Part shown: positions 33,818 to 43,510 of the stretch, piece after piece
How the letters are laid out: each line of letters opens with the position of its first letter
How positions within the stretch are numbered: position 1 is the stretch's first letter
Source of the DNA: Lachnospiraceae bacterium NK4A144
GTDB lineage: Bacteria; Bacillota; Clostridia; Lachnospirales; Lachnospiraceae
Direction of reading: 5' to 3'
DNA: 64,000 bases
Assembly (NCBI GenBank): GCA_000424365.1
Contig: AUJT01000008.1
Location: 62,001-126,000 of the forward strand
Made by a program: the position numbers and the translations under genes
Notes under the pieces: generated by a model
What the model saw: the letters and a program-made list of their open reading frames with translations, nothing else
What the model was told of the DNA's origin: nothing
The model's database searches: none

Positions 33818-34951
33818 TCAATCATCAGGTGTATTAAGATCTGCCAAGAACTGTTTTCTAAACTCTTCGTAGTGATGAGCTTCGATCGCCTCTCTGATCT
33901 CTTCCATCATATGATTATAAAAATAGAGGTTATGCATTACACAAAGGCGCATACCGAGCATTTCCTTCGCTTTCAGAAGATGACGCACATACGCTCTGCT
34001 GTAATTCCGACACGCCTCACACTGGCATCCTTCCTCGATCGGTCTGGTATCCAGTTCATACTTGGCATTAAAGAGATTTTTCTTTCCATGATGTGTATAA
34101 ACATGACCATGACGTCCATTTCTTGACGGATATACGCAGTCAAAGAAATCGATTCCTCTATATACACCCTCTATAATATTCGCAGGTGTTCCGACACCCA
34201 TGAGGTAAGTCGGCTTATTTTCAGGCAGATGAGGCACTGTCACATCAAGAACATGATACATTTCCTCTGCTGTCTCACCTACTGCCAGTCCGCCGACTGC
34301 ATAACCATCTAGATCCATCTCCGCTATTTCCTGCGCATGCTGGATACGGATATCATCATAGATCGCACCCTGATTGATCCCAAAGAGCATCTGATGAGGA
34401 TTAACCGTATCAGGCAGTGAATTCAGTCTGTCCATCTCCACCTTACAGCGCTTAAGCCATCTGGTGGTTCTTTCAACGCTGGGGCGAACATAATCTCTGC
34501 TTGCCTTTGAATTAGGGCATTCATCAAATGCCATAGCAATAGTAGATCCGAGATTTGACTGGATCTGCATACTTTCTTCCGGTCCCATAAAGATCTTTCT
34601 GCCATCGATATGCGAACGGAAAGTTACGCCTTCTTCTTTGATCTTTCTTAAAGATGAAAGTGAAAAAACCTGAAATCCGCCGGAATCAGTAAGGATAGGA
34701 CGATCCCAGTTCATAAACTTATGGAGTCCGCCAAGCTTCTTTATCAGTTTGTCTCCGGTACGAACATGCAGATGATATGTATTGCTGAGTTCCACCTGTG
34801 TTCCGATCTCATGGAGGTCCACCGTGGATACCGCGCCTTTAATAGCTGCTACCGTACCGACATTCATGAAAACAGGCGTCTCGATCACACCATGAACTGT
34901 TGTGAGACGTCCTCTTTTTGCTCTACCGTCTTTTGTGATTAATTCGTACAT
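33818..34951 (-). CDS. tgt: tRNA-guanine transglycosylase
   Basis: I chose the ATG at 34949-34951 (MYELITKDGRAKRGRLTTVHG), which matches family N-termini; the frame is open to 34984. The 377-residue TIM-barrel enzyme swaps guanine 34 for preQ1 in tRNA anticodons. Catalytic Asp regions are LTDSGGFQVFSLSSLRKIKE (given as LTDSGGFQVFSL) and FFDCVYPSRNGRHG. The C-terminal zinc site is CQCEACRNYSRAYVRHLLKA, with three Cys and one His. Together with queA at 17394 it indicates queuosine synthesis. Confidence 0.97.
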   Translation of the reverse strand: MYELITKDGRAKRGRLTTVHGVIETPVFMNVGTVAAIKGAVSTVDLHEIGTQVELSNTYHLHVRTGDKLIKKLGGLHKFMNWDRPILTDSGGFQVFSLSSLRKIKEEGVTFRSHIDGRKIFMGPEESMQIQSNLGSTIAMAFDECPNSKASRDYVRPSVERTTRWLKRCKVEMDRLNSLPDTVNPHQMLFGINQGAIYDDIRIQHAQEIAEMDLDGYAVGGLAVGETAEEMYHVLDVTVPHLPENKPTYLMGVGTPANIIEGVYRGIDFFDCVYPSRNGRHGHVYTHHGKKNLFNAKYELDTRPIEEGCQCEACRNYSRAYVRHLLKAKEMLGMRLCVMHNLYFYNHMMEEIREAIEAHHYEEFRKQFLADLNTPDD

Positions 34952-35063
34952 TTTTTCTCTTCGTTCCAAAAAATCAGCAAACAAGCCAAATTCATGACTT
35001 GTTTGCCATTCTTCTTAAACCATTAAATTTACAAGTGGTATTATTCTACGACAACAATCCAAA

Positions 35064-36122
35064 TTAATCAACCAGTCCTATTTCTCTGTCATATTCTTCA
35101 AGACAAAGTTCACGTCCCATGATCTCCTTTGCCGCTGCTTCTCCTACATAACGGTAATGCCATGGTTCGTACTCTATTTCAGTGATCGTTTCCTTACCCT
35201 TAGGATAACGCAGGATAAATCCATATTCTGCGGCATGCTCTTTAAGCCATTTTCCACCATCCGTATCGCCGAATCCGGCATCCAGCTGCTGGTAGTCAGG
35301 AATAATAAAGTCAAACGCAAGTCCAACCTCATGCTCACTGGTTCCGGGTATAGCAACTGTCTGGCTAGCAAGATCGTAAGCCTCTGCCTCGGAATATCCC
35401 TGCATAGTGTAGGATTTCATCTTTCTTGCAAAAAGCAGCTGCTGCTTCTCGGGTGTACGATAAGGTGAGCAGATATAGAGATTCACACCATCTTCCTGTG
35501 CTGCCTTCAACATTTCAAGTACATGAGGCATTACTCTCGTATCACTCTTAACGTTTCCGCGGATAGTTTCGAGTTCAAACTCATAATCATCCGGGATATG
35601 ATTGTGCTTATTTATGAGGATAAGCGACCAGTCATCTGCATAATCCGCATTGACATATGAACCTTCTTCATCACTGTATATCCTTGCGCTCTCATCTGTC
35701 TGAAAATCCGACGTACTCTCAACGGACGATGCGCTGTTTCTGCTGATAGCATTTTCGAGATCCCTCATATCCGCAGCGTCATCTGCTGAAACGGTTGCTC
35801 CTGTTTCGCTGTAGCCGCCATTGGTCTCATCGTCCATATCGTCCATGTTTTCAACTTCAAAAGCTGTTCCATCGGTAGTCGTGACATAGATACCATAGGA
35901 CTCGTAATTGCCGATCTCATCCTCAGCAAATGTGAAACTGCTCGTCAGCACAAAAATACAGCATACTGCAGCGACAGCAGTAACTTTTCTCATATTATGG
36001 AATAATGTGTGGAATAAATGATAGAAAAACAGCCATGCCACGAACACAACCATGCACAGAACCCTAAGTGCCTTATGATGTCTGGCTATGTCCATCAGTC
36101 TGTTCTGAACCCTGACCTTCAT
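35064..36122 (-). CDS. VanY-like D-alanyl-D-alanine carboxypeptidase, membrane-anchored
   Basis: A 352-residue protein of peptidase family M15B. A basic N-terminus is followed by a hydrophobic anchor near residues 17-40 and a second hydrophobic stretch, AVAAVCCIFVLTSSFTFA (residues about 48-66), that looks like a signal segment. After an acidic, Ser/Asp-rich linker the catalytic domain has the zinc motifs TSEHEVGLAFDF (S-x-H-x-x-x-x-x-x-D) and EPWHYRYVG near the end. It should trim the terminal D-Ala of peptidoglycan stem peptides outside the membrane. The two hydrophobic segments make topology uncertain. The gene is alone, with the hairpin cluster at 36173-36303 upstream. Confidence 0.88.
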   Translation of the reverse strand: MKVRVQNRLMDIARHHKALRVLCMVVFVAWLFFYHLFHTLFHNMRKVTAVAAVCCIFVLTSSFTFAEDEIGNYESYGIYVTTTDGTAFEVENMDDMDDETNGGYSETGATVSADDAADMRDLENAISRNSASSVESTSDFQTDESARIYSDEEGSYVNADYADDWSLILINKHNHIPDDYEFELETIRGNVKSDTRVMPHVLEMLKAAQEDGVNLYICSPYRTPEKQQLLFARKMKSYTMQGYSEAEAYDLASQTVAIPGTSEHEVGLAFDFIIPDYQQLDAGFGDTDGGKWLKEHAAEYGFILRYPKGKETITEIEYEPWHYRYVGEAAAKEIMGRELCLEEYDREIGLVD

Positions 36123-36172
36123 AAATGGACTACCCCTAACTAATTACAATACTCTCATCCCAATTATGACAA

Positions 36173-36303
36173 AGAATCCGACCCTGTCGGATTCTCCGCG
36201 CAAGCGCGGGAGCCGTAGGCTCTTCCTCTCCGCGCGTGTCGCATCCCAATGCACACAGTGCATTTTTATCTTATAGAAATTCCATCGGAATTTCCCATAA
36301 GAT
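36173..36303. repeat. Repeat C: cluster of five consecutive hairpins
   Basis: Five stems follow each other: AGAATCCGAC/GTCGGATTCT (36173-36195), CCGCGC/GCGCGG (36196-36209), GAGCC/GGCTC (36210-36222), AATGCAC/GTGCATT (36248-36264), and ATCTTAT+AATTCC/GGAATT+ATAAGAT (36268-36303). The outer parts match 17293-17334, and the GGATTCT..GTCGCATCC part matches 44200-44225. It lies between the divergent VanY-like and aroC genes and has no coding potential. Confidence 0.65.
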
Positions 36304-36374
36304 GAATAAACACGTCCCCTAAACGGTTTATCAGTTATGTATAATTTATCACACAATAAACATAAACTCAATGA

Positions 36375-36404
36375 TTAACATAACTAAAATAATCCATGTA
36401 TTAT
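36375..36404 (+). promoter_or_regulatory. Putative aroC promoter
   Basis: TTAACA (36375-36380) and TATTAT (36399-36404) with an 18-base spacer, about 50 bases before the aroC start. Both boxes are imperfect. Confidence 0.4.
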
Positions 36405-36457
36405 ACTAAAAATCTGTGTTATCATTATCGAAAACAATGATTTAAGGAGCAAAAAAC

Positions 36458-37564
36458 ATGGCCGGGTCAACTTTTGGAACACTTTTTCGCGCTACGACCT
36501 GGGGAGAATCTCACGGTGCCGGAATCGGAGCTGTTGTAGACGGATGCCCCGCAGGAATCCCGCTTAAAGCCAGCGACATTCAGAAATATCTTGATCGCAG
36601 AAAGCCGGGGCAGTCCCGTTTCACCACTGCACGTGCCGAATCTGATGAAGTCGAGATACTTTCCGGTGTTTTTAATGACACCACAGAGGGAACTCCTATT
36701 TCCCTCCTTATCCGCAATAATGACCAGCACTCAAAAGATTACAACAATCTAAAGGATGTATATCGTCCTGGTCATGCCGATTTCACCTTTGATAAAAAAT
36801 ATGGTTTCCGTGACTACCGCGGCGGCGGACGTTCTTCCGGCCGTGAAACTGCCGGTCGTGTGGCAGCAGGTGCAGTAGCCGCAGCTTTCTTGAAGGAACT
36901 GGGTATCACTGTTGAAGCCTACGCAAAGTCTATCGGACATTTTTCTGTATCTGATGATAGAATCGACTACAAAGAAGCCTTAAAAAATCCACTTTCTCTT
37001 CCGGATCACGAAGTTTATGAAAAAGCTGCCGAATGGGTAGACTCTATCCGTTCCGAACAGGATTCTGCCGGAGGTGTGATCGAATGCAGGATCAACGGTC
37101 TTCCTGTCGGTCTCGGCGAGACAGTATTTGATAAATTAGACGCACTTCTTTCTCAGGCGATCATGTCCATTGGAGCCGTTAAAGGATTTGAGATTGGTGA
37201 CGGTTTCAAGGCCGCCGAAGCCCGCGGCTCAGAAAATAACGATGGTTTTTTATCTGAAAATAATAAAATTCATCCCGTTACTAATCACGCAGGTGGCATA
37301 CTTGGCGGCATGTCGAGCGGAGCGCCCGTTATCTTCCGTGCAGCAGTAAAACCTACTCCTTCTATATCGAAAGAGCAGCAAACTGTCGATATAACCGGTG
37401 TTCCCAAATCATTTACGATCACAGGAAGACACGACCCTCTGATCGTTCCACGTGCAGTGGTCGTTGTTGAGTCAATGGCAAGTCTTACGATCGCAGATCT
37501 TCTGCTCAGAAATATGACCGCGCGTATTGACATGATTCGCGAATTTTATGATAATTTAGGTTGA
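36458..37564 (+). CDS. aroC: Chorismate synthase
   Basis: 368 residues. It makes chorismate from EPSP using reduced FMN, the last shared step of aromatic amino acid synthesis. Signatures are TWGESHGAGIGAVVDGCPAG at the N-terminus, the RPGHADFTFDKKYGFRDYRG region followed by GGGRSSGRETAGRVAAGAVA, and HAGGILGGMSSGAPVIFRAA. AAGGAG lies 9 bases before the ATG. It is followed by a lactonase gene after about 80 bases containing hairpins, so a shared transcript is possible but attenuated. Confidence 0.98.
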   Translation: MAGSTFGTLFRATTWGESHGAGIGAVVDGCPAGIPLKASDIQKYLDRRKPGQSRFTTARAESDEVEILSGVFNDTTEGTPISLLIRNNDQHSKDYNNLKDVYRPGHADFTFDKKYGFRDYRGGGRSSGRETAGRVAAGAVAAAFLKELGITVEAYAKSIGHFSVSDDRIDYKEALKNPLSLPDHEVYEKAAEWVDSIRSEQDSAGGVIECRINGLPVGLGETVFDKLDALLSQAIMSIGAVKGFEIGDGFKAAEARGSENNDGFLSENNKIHPVTNHAGGILGGMSSGAPVIFRAAVKPTPSISKEQQTVDITGVPKSFTITGRHDPLIVPRAVVVVESMASLTIADLLLRNMTARIDMIREFYDNLG

Positions 37565-37604
37565 AGAAACTCCGGTTCTCTCCGGCCGGTTTCTATACTA
37601 AATC

Positions 37605-37629
37605 CTGTCGGATTTTCAGGGTCCGACAG
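37605..37629 (+). promoter_or_regulatory. Hairpin just before the lactonase ribosome site
   Basis: CTGTCGGA (37605-37612) pairs exactly with TCCGACAG (37622-37629) and ends 5 bases before GGAGG. It could modulate translation or mark a processed junction after aroC. The same CTGTCGGATT word occurs in the first hairpin of Repeat C. Confidence 0.4.
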
Positions 37630-37645
37630 AGCGATGGAGGCAAAT

Positions 37646-38707
37646 ATGAGCGAAAACAAAGCTATCGGTAAGTACGTTGTATACGGCGCCGGCTACACCA
37701 GAAATGATGGTTGCGGCATTCGCGTCTACGATTTCAATCCCGATTCGGGACGAATTTCCTTAAAGGACAGCGTTAAGATCACCAATGCGTCCTACATCAC
37801 TATCTCTCATAACAGAAAATTCCTGTATTCCATCACGGATGACGGAGTTGCTGCTTTCAAGATCAAGGCAGACGGAGGTCTCGACTTCCTCAACATGACC
37901 GATATCAACGGCATGCGTGGATGCTATCTGAATACTGATTATGAAGACCGTTTCGTATTTGTTGCCGGATATCACGACGGAAAGATCACAGTTCTTTCCA
38001 TCAATTCCGACGGAAGTGTCAACAAGATCTGCGACGAGATCTATCAGAAGGGTGTCGGCAGCATCGCTGAGCGTAATTTCCGCCCTCATGTTGACTGTGT
38101 AAAGATGACACGTGATAATAAGTACCTCTGCGCTACTGACGTAGGAATGGACCAGATCAAGGTTTACCGCCTGAACCACGAAACCGGTAAGCTGAAGCTC
38201 GAAGATATCATTCGTTCAGATATCGAGTCCGCTCCTCATCATATCAAGTTCTCACTTGATGGAAAATTTGCCTACATCATCCACGAGCTGAAGAACATTA
38301 TTGATGTTTATTCATACGAAGAAGTGGACGGAGAGCCGGTATTCAAGAAAATCCAGACTGTTCCGACAGTTGAAAAGGATCCGTCAAACATGACTGCAGC
38401 TTATGCTCTTCACCTTTCCGCTGATGACAAGTACATCTACTGCTCAAATGCAGGTGATGACTCTGTCGGACTGTTTGAAAGAGATAAGACGACCGGTCTC
38501 CTTAAGGAATTATTTGTACTGCCTGTTTCAGGTCAGTTCCCTAAGGATATCGCTTTGTCTGACGACAACCGTTTCCTTCTGTCCATGAACCACGAAACAA
38601 ATACTATATCTTTCTTCAGAGTAAATCTTCAGGATAAGACTCTGATAATGAACGGCGGTTTTGAGCCATTTAATGCAGGCAACTGCATCTTGATCCACCG
38701 CCTTTGA
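37646..38707 (+). CDS. Lactonase family beta-propeller protein (6-phosphogluconolactonase-like)
   Basis: Starting at the ATG at 37646, with GGAGG upstream, the 353-residue protein has the seven-bladed propeller pattern of YbhE/Pgl lactonases. Repeated blade motifs include ASYITISHNRKFLYSITDDG, VDCVKMTRDNKYLCATDVGM and LHLSADDKYIYCSNAGDDSV. The family motif region is PHHIKFSLDGKFAYIIHEL. Family members hydrolyse 6-phosphogluconolactone or related lactones, but many are only inferred. It has no oxidative pentose-phosphate neighbours here; a terminator follows at 38771. Confidence 0.85.
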   Translation: MSENKAIGKYVVYGAGYTRNDGCGIRVYDFNPDSGRISLKDSVKITNASYITISHNRKFLYSITDDGVAAFKIKADGGLDFLNMTDINGMRGCYLNTDYEDRFVFVAGYHDGKITVLSINSDGSVNKICDEIYQKGVGSIAERNFRPHVDCVKMTRDNKYLCATDVGMDQIKVYRLNHETGKLKLEDIIRSDIESAPHHIKFSLDGKFAYIIHELKNIIDVYSYEEVDGEPVFKKIQTVPTVEKDPSNMTAAYALHLSADDKYIYCSNAGDDSVGLFERDKTTGLLKELFVLPVSGQFPKDIALSDDNRFLLSMNHETNTISFFRVNLQDKTLIMNGGFEPFNAGNCILIHRL

Positions 38708-38770
38708 ACCTGACTCACTGAAACGCACAGGAACTATATATTCCTGTTGTTAGAAACAGCTACGATCAGG

Positions 38771-38808
38771 AAGCCTGCGCAATGAAGCATTAGCGCAGGC
38801 TTTCTTGC
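38771..38808 (+). terminator. Rho-independent terminator after the lactonase gene
   Basis: AAGCCTGCGC (38771-38780) pairs with GCGCAGGCTT (38793-38802), followed by TCTTG and T-rich sequence. Confidence 0.85.
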
Positions 38809-38853
38809 TGTTATTAATTCTGTCCCGGGATACTTTCGGGAATGGGAGGAACT

Positions 38854-39927
38854 ATGCCTGTTAAGCTGATCGATCTGCAACACATTACAAAACGCTATGA
38901 TGACAATACTGTCCTTGATGATTTCAGTTTATATATACGAGAAAATGAATTTGTAACACTACTCGGACCATCGGGATGTGGAAAAACTACTACTCTAAGG
39001 ATCATAGGAGGTTTTGAAAGGCCAGACAGCGGCACAGTTCTGTTTCAGGGCAAAGACATCACTGACCTCCCTCCGAATAAAAGAGAGCTGAATACTGTTT
39101 TCCAGAAGTATGCTCTTTTCCCTCATATGACAATCGCCGATAATATAGCCTTTGGACTCCGTATACATAAGAAATCCAACGATTATATAAAAGACAAGAT
39201 CTCATATGCATTAAAGCTCGTTAATCTTGAAGGATACGAAAACAGAATGCCTGATTCGCTGTCCGGCGGTCAGCAGCAGCGTATTGCAATAGCACGTGCT
39301 ATTGTTAACGAACCAAAGGTTCTGCTCCTTGATGAGCCTCTCGGTGCTCTTGACCTTAAGCTCAGACAGGACATGCAATATGAGCTTATCCGATTAAAAA
39401 ATGAGCTTGGTATTACTTTTGTCTATGTAACCCATGATCAGGAAGAAGCTCTGACCATGTCCGATACAATTGTTGTCATGAATCAGGGTTATATACAGCA
39501 GATAGGTACTCCTACTGACATCTATAACGAACCTCAGAACGCATTTGTTGCTGACTTTATCGGAGATTCCAATATTGTTTCCGGTATCATGATCCGCGAC
39601 AAGCTTGTAGAGATCCTCGGAGCCCGTTTCGACTGCGTAGATACCGGTTTCGGTGAGAACCGCCCGGTCGATGTGGTCATCCGCCCCGAGGATATAGATC
39701 TCGTAAAGCCCGAAGACGGAACTATCGAAGGTGTTGTAACTGATGTGATCTTCAAGGGAGTTCATTATGAAATGTGCGTAATGAGCAACGGCTTTGAATG
39801 GATCGTTCATTCAACAGATTGTTTCCCTGTAGACACTCACGTCGGAATACACGTAGATCCTTTTGACATCCAGATCATGCATAAGCCTGAGTCGGAGGAT
39901 GAGAAAGCTGTGGCAGTCGATGAATAA
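38854..39927 (+). CDS. potA: Spermidine/putrescine ABC transporter ATP-binding protein
   Basis: 357 residues from the ATG at 38854, which follows GGAGG. Walker A is [14 protein letters not shown], the signature is [17 protein letters not shown], Walker B is [12 protein letters not shown], and the H-loop is [12 protein letters not shown]-terminal TOBE-like domain starts after residue 240, with [15 protein letters not shown]. This is the PotA/MalK subclass that powers importers. It overlaps potB by 8 bases and begins the potA-potB-potCD operon, so polyamine uptake is the clear prediction. Confidence 0.93.
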   Translation: MPVKLIDLQHITKRYDDNTVLDDFSLYIRENEFVTLLGPSGCGKTTTLRIIGGFERPDSGTVLFQGKDITDLPPNKRELNTVFQKYALFPHMTIADNIAFGLRIHKKSNDYIKDKISYALKLVNLEGYENRMPDSLSGGQQQRIAIARAIVNEPKVLLLDEPLGALDLKLRQDMQYELIRLKNELGITFVYVTHDQEEALTMSDTIVVMNQGYIQQIGTPTDIYNEPQNAFVADFIGDSNIVSGIMIRDKLVEILGARFDCVDTGFGENRPVDVVIRPEDIDLVKPEDGTIEGVVTDVIFKGVHYEMCVMSNGFEWIVHSTDCFPVDTHVGIHVDPFDIQIMHKPESEDEKAVAVDE

Positions 39928-40756
39928 GAAATCCAGTCTGCTCTCCGGTCCATATCTCATATGGAGTATCGGTTTTATCATTATTCCGCTTTTTATCGTG
40001 TTATTCGAAGCATTCACAGGTGAAAACGGACAGTTTACGCTGCAGTATGTTGCAGACATTACGTGGTTTGTAAACTTGAAATCATTGGGACTCTCTCTTG
40101 TTTTCTCTCTGATCTCGACTGCTGTCTGTCTGCTGCTCGCCTATCCTCTGGCAATGATCCTTGCCGAATTCGGAAAGGGACGGTCATCCATTACGGTTTT
40201 GGTATTTATCCTGCCAATGTGGATGAACTCTCTGCTCCGAACGATAGCCTGGCAAAATCTGCTGGAACGTCATGGTGTAATAAACGGTTTTCTCTCCGCT
40301 CTCCATCTGCCGGCGCTTTACATCATTAATAAACCGCCTGCAATAGTGCTCGGAATGGTATACGATTTCCTTCCGTTCATGGTACTCCCGATCTACAATG
40401 CCATCTCAAGGATCGACAGAGACATCATAAATGCGGCAAGAGACCTGGGGGCAAACGGTATAAAAACTCTTTTCAGCGTAATATGGCCCATGAGCCTGCC
40501 CGGAGTTATTTCCGGCATCACAATGGTATTTGTACCGTCGCTCACGACTTTCGTTATCTCAGATATCCTCGGAGGCGGAAAAATACTGCTGATCGGTAAC
40601 ATAATCGAGCAGATGTTTACACAGGACAGCGACTGGCACGCAGGAAGCGGACTTTCCGTCGTCCTCATGATCTTCATCGTTATCAGTATGATAATCGAAG
40701 AAAAATACGACGCGACTCCGTCAACAGGTACCAAAAAGGAAAGGAGGAAAAAGTAA
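39920..40756 (+). CDS. potB: Spermidine/putrescine ABC transporter permease PotB
   Basis: I chose the ATG at 39920 ([19 protein letters not shown]), which overlaps the potA end by 8 bases. The 278-residue protein has six spans and the PotB-typical [20 protein letters not shown] loop. The EAA motif reads [21 protein letters not shown]. The last codon overlaps the potCD start in TAATG, so the whole operon is translationally coupled. Confidence 0.93.
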   Translation: MNKKSSLLSGPYLIWSIGFIIIPLFIVLFEAFTGENGQFTLQYVADITWFVNLKSLGLSLVFSLISTAVCLLLAYPLAMILAEFGKGRSSITVLVFILPMWMNSLLRTIAWQNLLERHGVINGFLSALHLPALYIINKPPAIVLGMVYDFLPFMVLPIYNAISRIDRDIINAARDLGANGIKTLFSVIWPMSLPGVISGITMVFVPSLTTFVISDILGGGKILLIGNIIEQMFTQDSDWHAGSGLSVVLMIFIVISMIIEEKYDATPSTGTKKERRKK

Positions 40757-42627
40757 TGAAAAAGCATCGTGGAATTAAAATGTTTTATCTGATCGTAATG
40801 CTGATCTTCCTTTACGCTCCTATCCTTACGCTCATGGTATTGTCCTTCAACGCAAGTAAATCCCGCTCCAGATGGGGCGGTTTTACCCTTGACTGGTATA
40901 TATCTCTTGTAGAAGACGGCGGGATAATATCGGCATTTAAGACAACGCTTATCATAGCCTTCTTGTCTGCCCTTATTGCAACCGCGCTGGGCACTGCGGC
41001 CTGTATCGGAATGCAGACCATGCGAAGAAAATTCCGTCGGCTTATCCTGGCGATCACGAATATTCCTATGCTGAATGCCGATATCGTGACCGGTGTAAGT
41101 CTTATGCTTCTCTTCATCGCAGCACGAATGACCATGGGTTTTCGTACTGTACTGCTGGCACATATCACCTTTAACATTCCTTACGTGATATTGTCAGTCA
41201 TGCCTCGTTTCAGGCAGCTAAACAGAAACACCTACGAGGCGGCTCTGGATCTGGGTGCATCTCCGTTATATGCATTTTTCCGCATAACACTTCCGGATCT
41301 GATGCCTGCGATCCTGTCCGGATTTTTGATGAGCTTTACGATGTCACTCGATGACTTTATCATCACCCACTTCACCAAGGGTGCCGGATTCGATACACTC
41401 TCTACTAAGATCTATTCAGAAGTAAAGAAAGGTATCAAACCTGAGATCTATGCACTTTCAACGCTTATGTTTGTGGCAGTACTGCTTCTTCTCTGGCTTG
41501 TAAATTACCATCCGTGGACCAGACGAAAAAACGATAATGGGCGTAAAAAATTCCGCTCAGTACCCGGAATAGCCGCTGTACTGGTAACCATCATATGCGC
41601 AACAGGCCTGCTTTCCGGCTGCGGTTCATCTGCAGCTGCAGACTATAACGATCCCAACTCACTCTTCATCTACAATGCAGGTGAGTATATCGATCCCGAT
41701 CTTTTAGACGAATTTGAAGATGAGACCGGCATCAACGTTGTTTATGATGAGTTTGAAACACTCGAGATCATGTACCCGAAGGTAGAGAGCGGAGCGGCTC
41801 GTTACGACCTTATCTGCCCTTCCGATTACATGATCGAGAAAATGCGAAAGAACGACCTTTTGAAGCCGATAAACATCGATAATATACCGAATCTCAAAAA
41901 TATCGGTGAATCATATTGGGAAACTGCCCGTTCTTTTGATCCTGACAATACTTATGCAGTACCTTACTGCTGGGGAACTGTCGGAATCCTTTACAATAAG
42001 ACAATGGTCGACGAACCTGTAGATTCATGGTCGATCCTTTGGGACGAAAAATATAAAGACCAGATCCTTATGCAGGATTCTGTACGTGATGCCATGATGG
42101 TTGCTCTGAAACTACTCGGATATTCTGCAAATACCACCGATGAAAAAGAGCTTCGTGAAGCAACTGAACTCCTCGAGAAGCAGAAGCCTCTGGTGCAGGC
42201 TTATGTAGTAGATCAGGTTCGAGACAAAATGATCGGTAACGAAGCTGCTCTCGGCGTTATTTACTCCGGTGAGGCGATCTTTACCAAGCGCGAAAACCCC
42301 GATCTGGATTATGTGGTTCCAAAAGAAGGAAGCAACATATGGCTCGACTGCTGGGTAATGCCCAAGAACGCGACTCACGTGGAAAATGCAGAGAAATTCC
42401 TTGATTTCCTGTCGAGACCTGATATCGCTTACAGAAACTTCGATTATATAACTTACTCCACGCCCAATACGGCAGCAAGGGAACTGATACCGGATGAAGA
42501 CATTAAAAATTCCAATATTGCTTTTCCGGATCTGACAAAGATGAGCGGTCTTGAGACCTATTCATTCCTTGGAGAAGCAGAAGACAGACACTTAAATTCT
42601 CTTTGGAGAGAAGTCAAAGCATATTAA
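40756..42627 (+). CDS. potCD: PotC-PotD fusion: polyamine permease joined to its substrate-binding protein
   Basis: A 623-residue fusion. Residues 1-250 are a PotC-type permease with six spans and the EAA motif YEAALDLGASPLYAFFRITL near 160-180. A basic linker (TRRKNDNGRKKFR) follows, then a second hydrophobic stretch with a lipobox-like LLSGCGSS (Cys289). The rest is a complete PotD-type binding protein, from LFIYNAGEYIDPDLLDEFED to the C-terminus, with PYCWGTVGILYNK and YSGEAIFTKRENPD. The binding protein may stay tethered to the permease or be released by signal peptidase II at Cys289. It is the last gene of the operon. Confidence 0.92.
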   Translation: MKKHRGIKMFYLIVMLIFLYAPILTLMVLSFNASKSRSRWGGFTLDWYISLVEDGGIISAFKTTLIIAFLSALIATALGTAACIGMQTMRRKFRRLILAITNIPMLNADIVTGVSLMLLFIAARMTMGFRTVLLAHITFNIPYVILSVMPRFRQLNRNTYEAALDLGASPLYAFFRITLPDLMPAILSGFLMSFTMSLDDFIITHFTKGAGFDTLSTKIYSEVKKGIKPEIYALSTLMFVAVLLLLWLVNYHPWTRRKNDNGRKKFRSVPGIAAVLVTIICATGLLSGCGSSAAADYNDPNSLFIYNAGEYIDPDLLDEFEDETGINVVYDEFETLEIMYPKVESGAARYDLICPSDYMIEKMRKNDLLKPINIDNIPNLKNIGESYWETARSFDPDNTYAVPYCWGTVGILYNKTMVDEPVDSWSILWDEKYKDQILMQDSVRDAMMVALKLLGYSANTTDEKELREATELLEKQKPLVQAYVVDQVRDKMIGNEAALGVIYSGEAIFTKRENPDLDYVVPKEGSNIWLDCWVMPKNATHVENAEKFLDFLSRPDIAYRNFDYITYSTPNTAARELIPDEDIKNSNIAFPDLTKMSGLETYSFLGEAEDRHLNSLWREVKAY

Positions 42628-42640
42628 GCGTAGGCATAAG

Positions 42641-42692
42641 AAAAACGTAGGATTCAGACATTTATGTATGTCTCGATCCTACGTTTTTTATT
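42641..42692 (+). terminator. Strong terminator of the pot operon
   Basis: AAAAACGTAGGAT pairs with ATCCTACGTTTTT, and an inner GACA/TGTC extends the stem. The T-run ends exactly where the long Repeat B copy begins. Confidence 0.9.
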
Positions 42693-42861
42693 TTGACCCT
42701 TACTGATGTCACGGATTGCTTCATTGCTACGCAATTCTCGCAATCCTAAAACACTCGCATTTCGCGTAATAACGCTACTTGCTCGTGTTTTGCGGGTCCC
42801 AAGGTCTCAATCCTCTTTGTGCAAGCACAATCGGATTTTGACCTTTTGACCCTGACATCAT
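42691..42861. repeat. Repeat B, long structured form, copy 2
   Basis: Starts within the left palindrome at TTTTGACCCTTACTGATGTC and ends CCTTTTGACCCTGACATCAT. It keeps the three internal hairpins of copy 1: GGATTGC/GCAATCC (42713-42746), the ACACTCGC to GCTCGTGT palindrome, and AATCC..TGTGC/GCACA..GGATT (42810-42837). Two stems differ from copy 1 by paired changes. It fills the convergent gap between the pot operon and the UPF0303 gene and ends 2 bases from that gene's stop codon. Confidence 0.8.
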
Positions 42862-42862
42862 C

Positions 42863-43381
42863 TTAATTCACGTCAGATTTTTTTATTCTCGGGATTTCAT
42901 CTGTATGGAGATACTGGCTGAGACATCTTACCAAAAAGTCATGATCCTGTACATGATTCATGCCTGAAACTATTATGGCACCTATCACACCTCCCTCTTC
43001 AAGCCTTATAGGGAAAGCTCCGCCTGCACAGGCATATACGTTTTCATCCATAAACTTGTCAGCCATCGTCTTCTCTGTTTTCCTTAGACGCATGAACCAT
43101 GAAAGAGAACTCACTTCTTCACGTATTACCGTATTATATTTTCTCTCGACCCAATACAGATTGTCAGGAACGGTTCCATCCATCATTGCCTGATAAACTA
43201 TAGCCCCATTGCTGCGACGGATCGAGATCACCACATGAATATCCTTTTTATGTGCTTCCTGCAAAATGAAATTTCCAAGTTCCAGCGCATCTTCATTTGT
43301 AAAATGCGTAAACTGTAAGATTTCTTCCTGCATATTCAAAACATTCATGATCTCCTCAACCGTCTTTACCGAATCCATCAT
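42863..43381 (-). CDS. UPF0303 / HbpS-like (DUF336-related) protein
   Basis: A 172-residue protein resembling the UPF0303 (YBR137W-like) family. The core has HVVISIRRSNGAIVYQAMMD and the C-terminal AGGAFPIRLEEGGVIGAIIVSGM, which is the glycine-rich turn of the GlcG/HbpS fold. Some relatives bind or degrade haem and others stabilise partner proteins, so function is open. GGAGG lies 5 bases before the ATG. Repeat B copies sit on both sides: one ends 2 bases from its stop codon and another lies 20 bases upstream of its start. Confidence 0.75.
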   Translation of the reverse strand: MMDSVKTVEEIMNVLNMQEEILQFTHFTNEDALELGNFILQEAHKKDIHVVISIRRSNGAIVYQAMMDGTVPDNLYWVERKYNTVIREEVSSLSWFMRLRKTEKTMADKFMDENVYACAGGAFPIRLEEGGVIGAIIVSGMNHVQDHDFLVRCLSQYLHTDEIPRIKKSDVN

Positions 43382-43400
43382 ATGGCCTCCTCTATAAATA

Positions 43401-43435
43401 TGATGTAAGCGTCAAAAATACTTTTGCCCCTTACT
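43401..43435. repeat. Repeat B, short palindromic form
   Basis: TGATGTAAGCGTCAAAAATA followed by CTTTTGCCCCTTAC. It lies upstream of the UPF0303 gene, in its promoter or leader. Confidence 0.7.
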
Positions 43436-43510
43436 TTTTACTCTGATAATATTATATACCAATTCCCCGCCTCATTTTCTCAAACTTTTATTAAAAATGT
43501 ACAAAAAGAG

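Noticed and set aside
36173-36303. Interpreting the five-hairpin cluster as a known riboswitch or tRNA array
   Set aside because: No known aptamer core or tRNA cloverleaf (no T-loop GTTCRA) could be found, and parts recur elsewhere as repeats.
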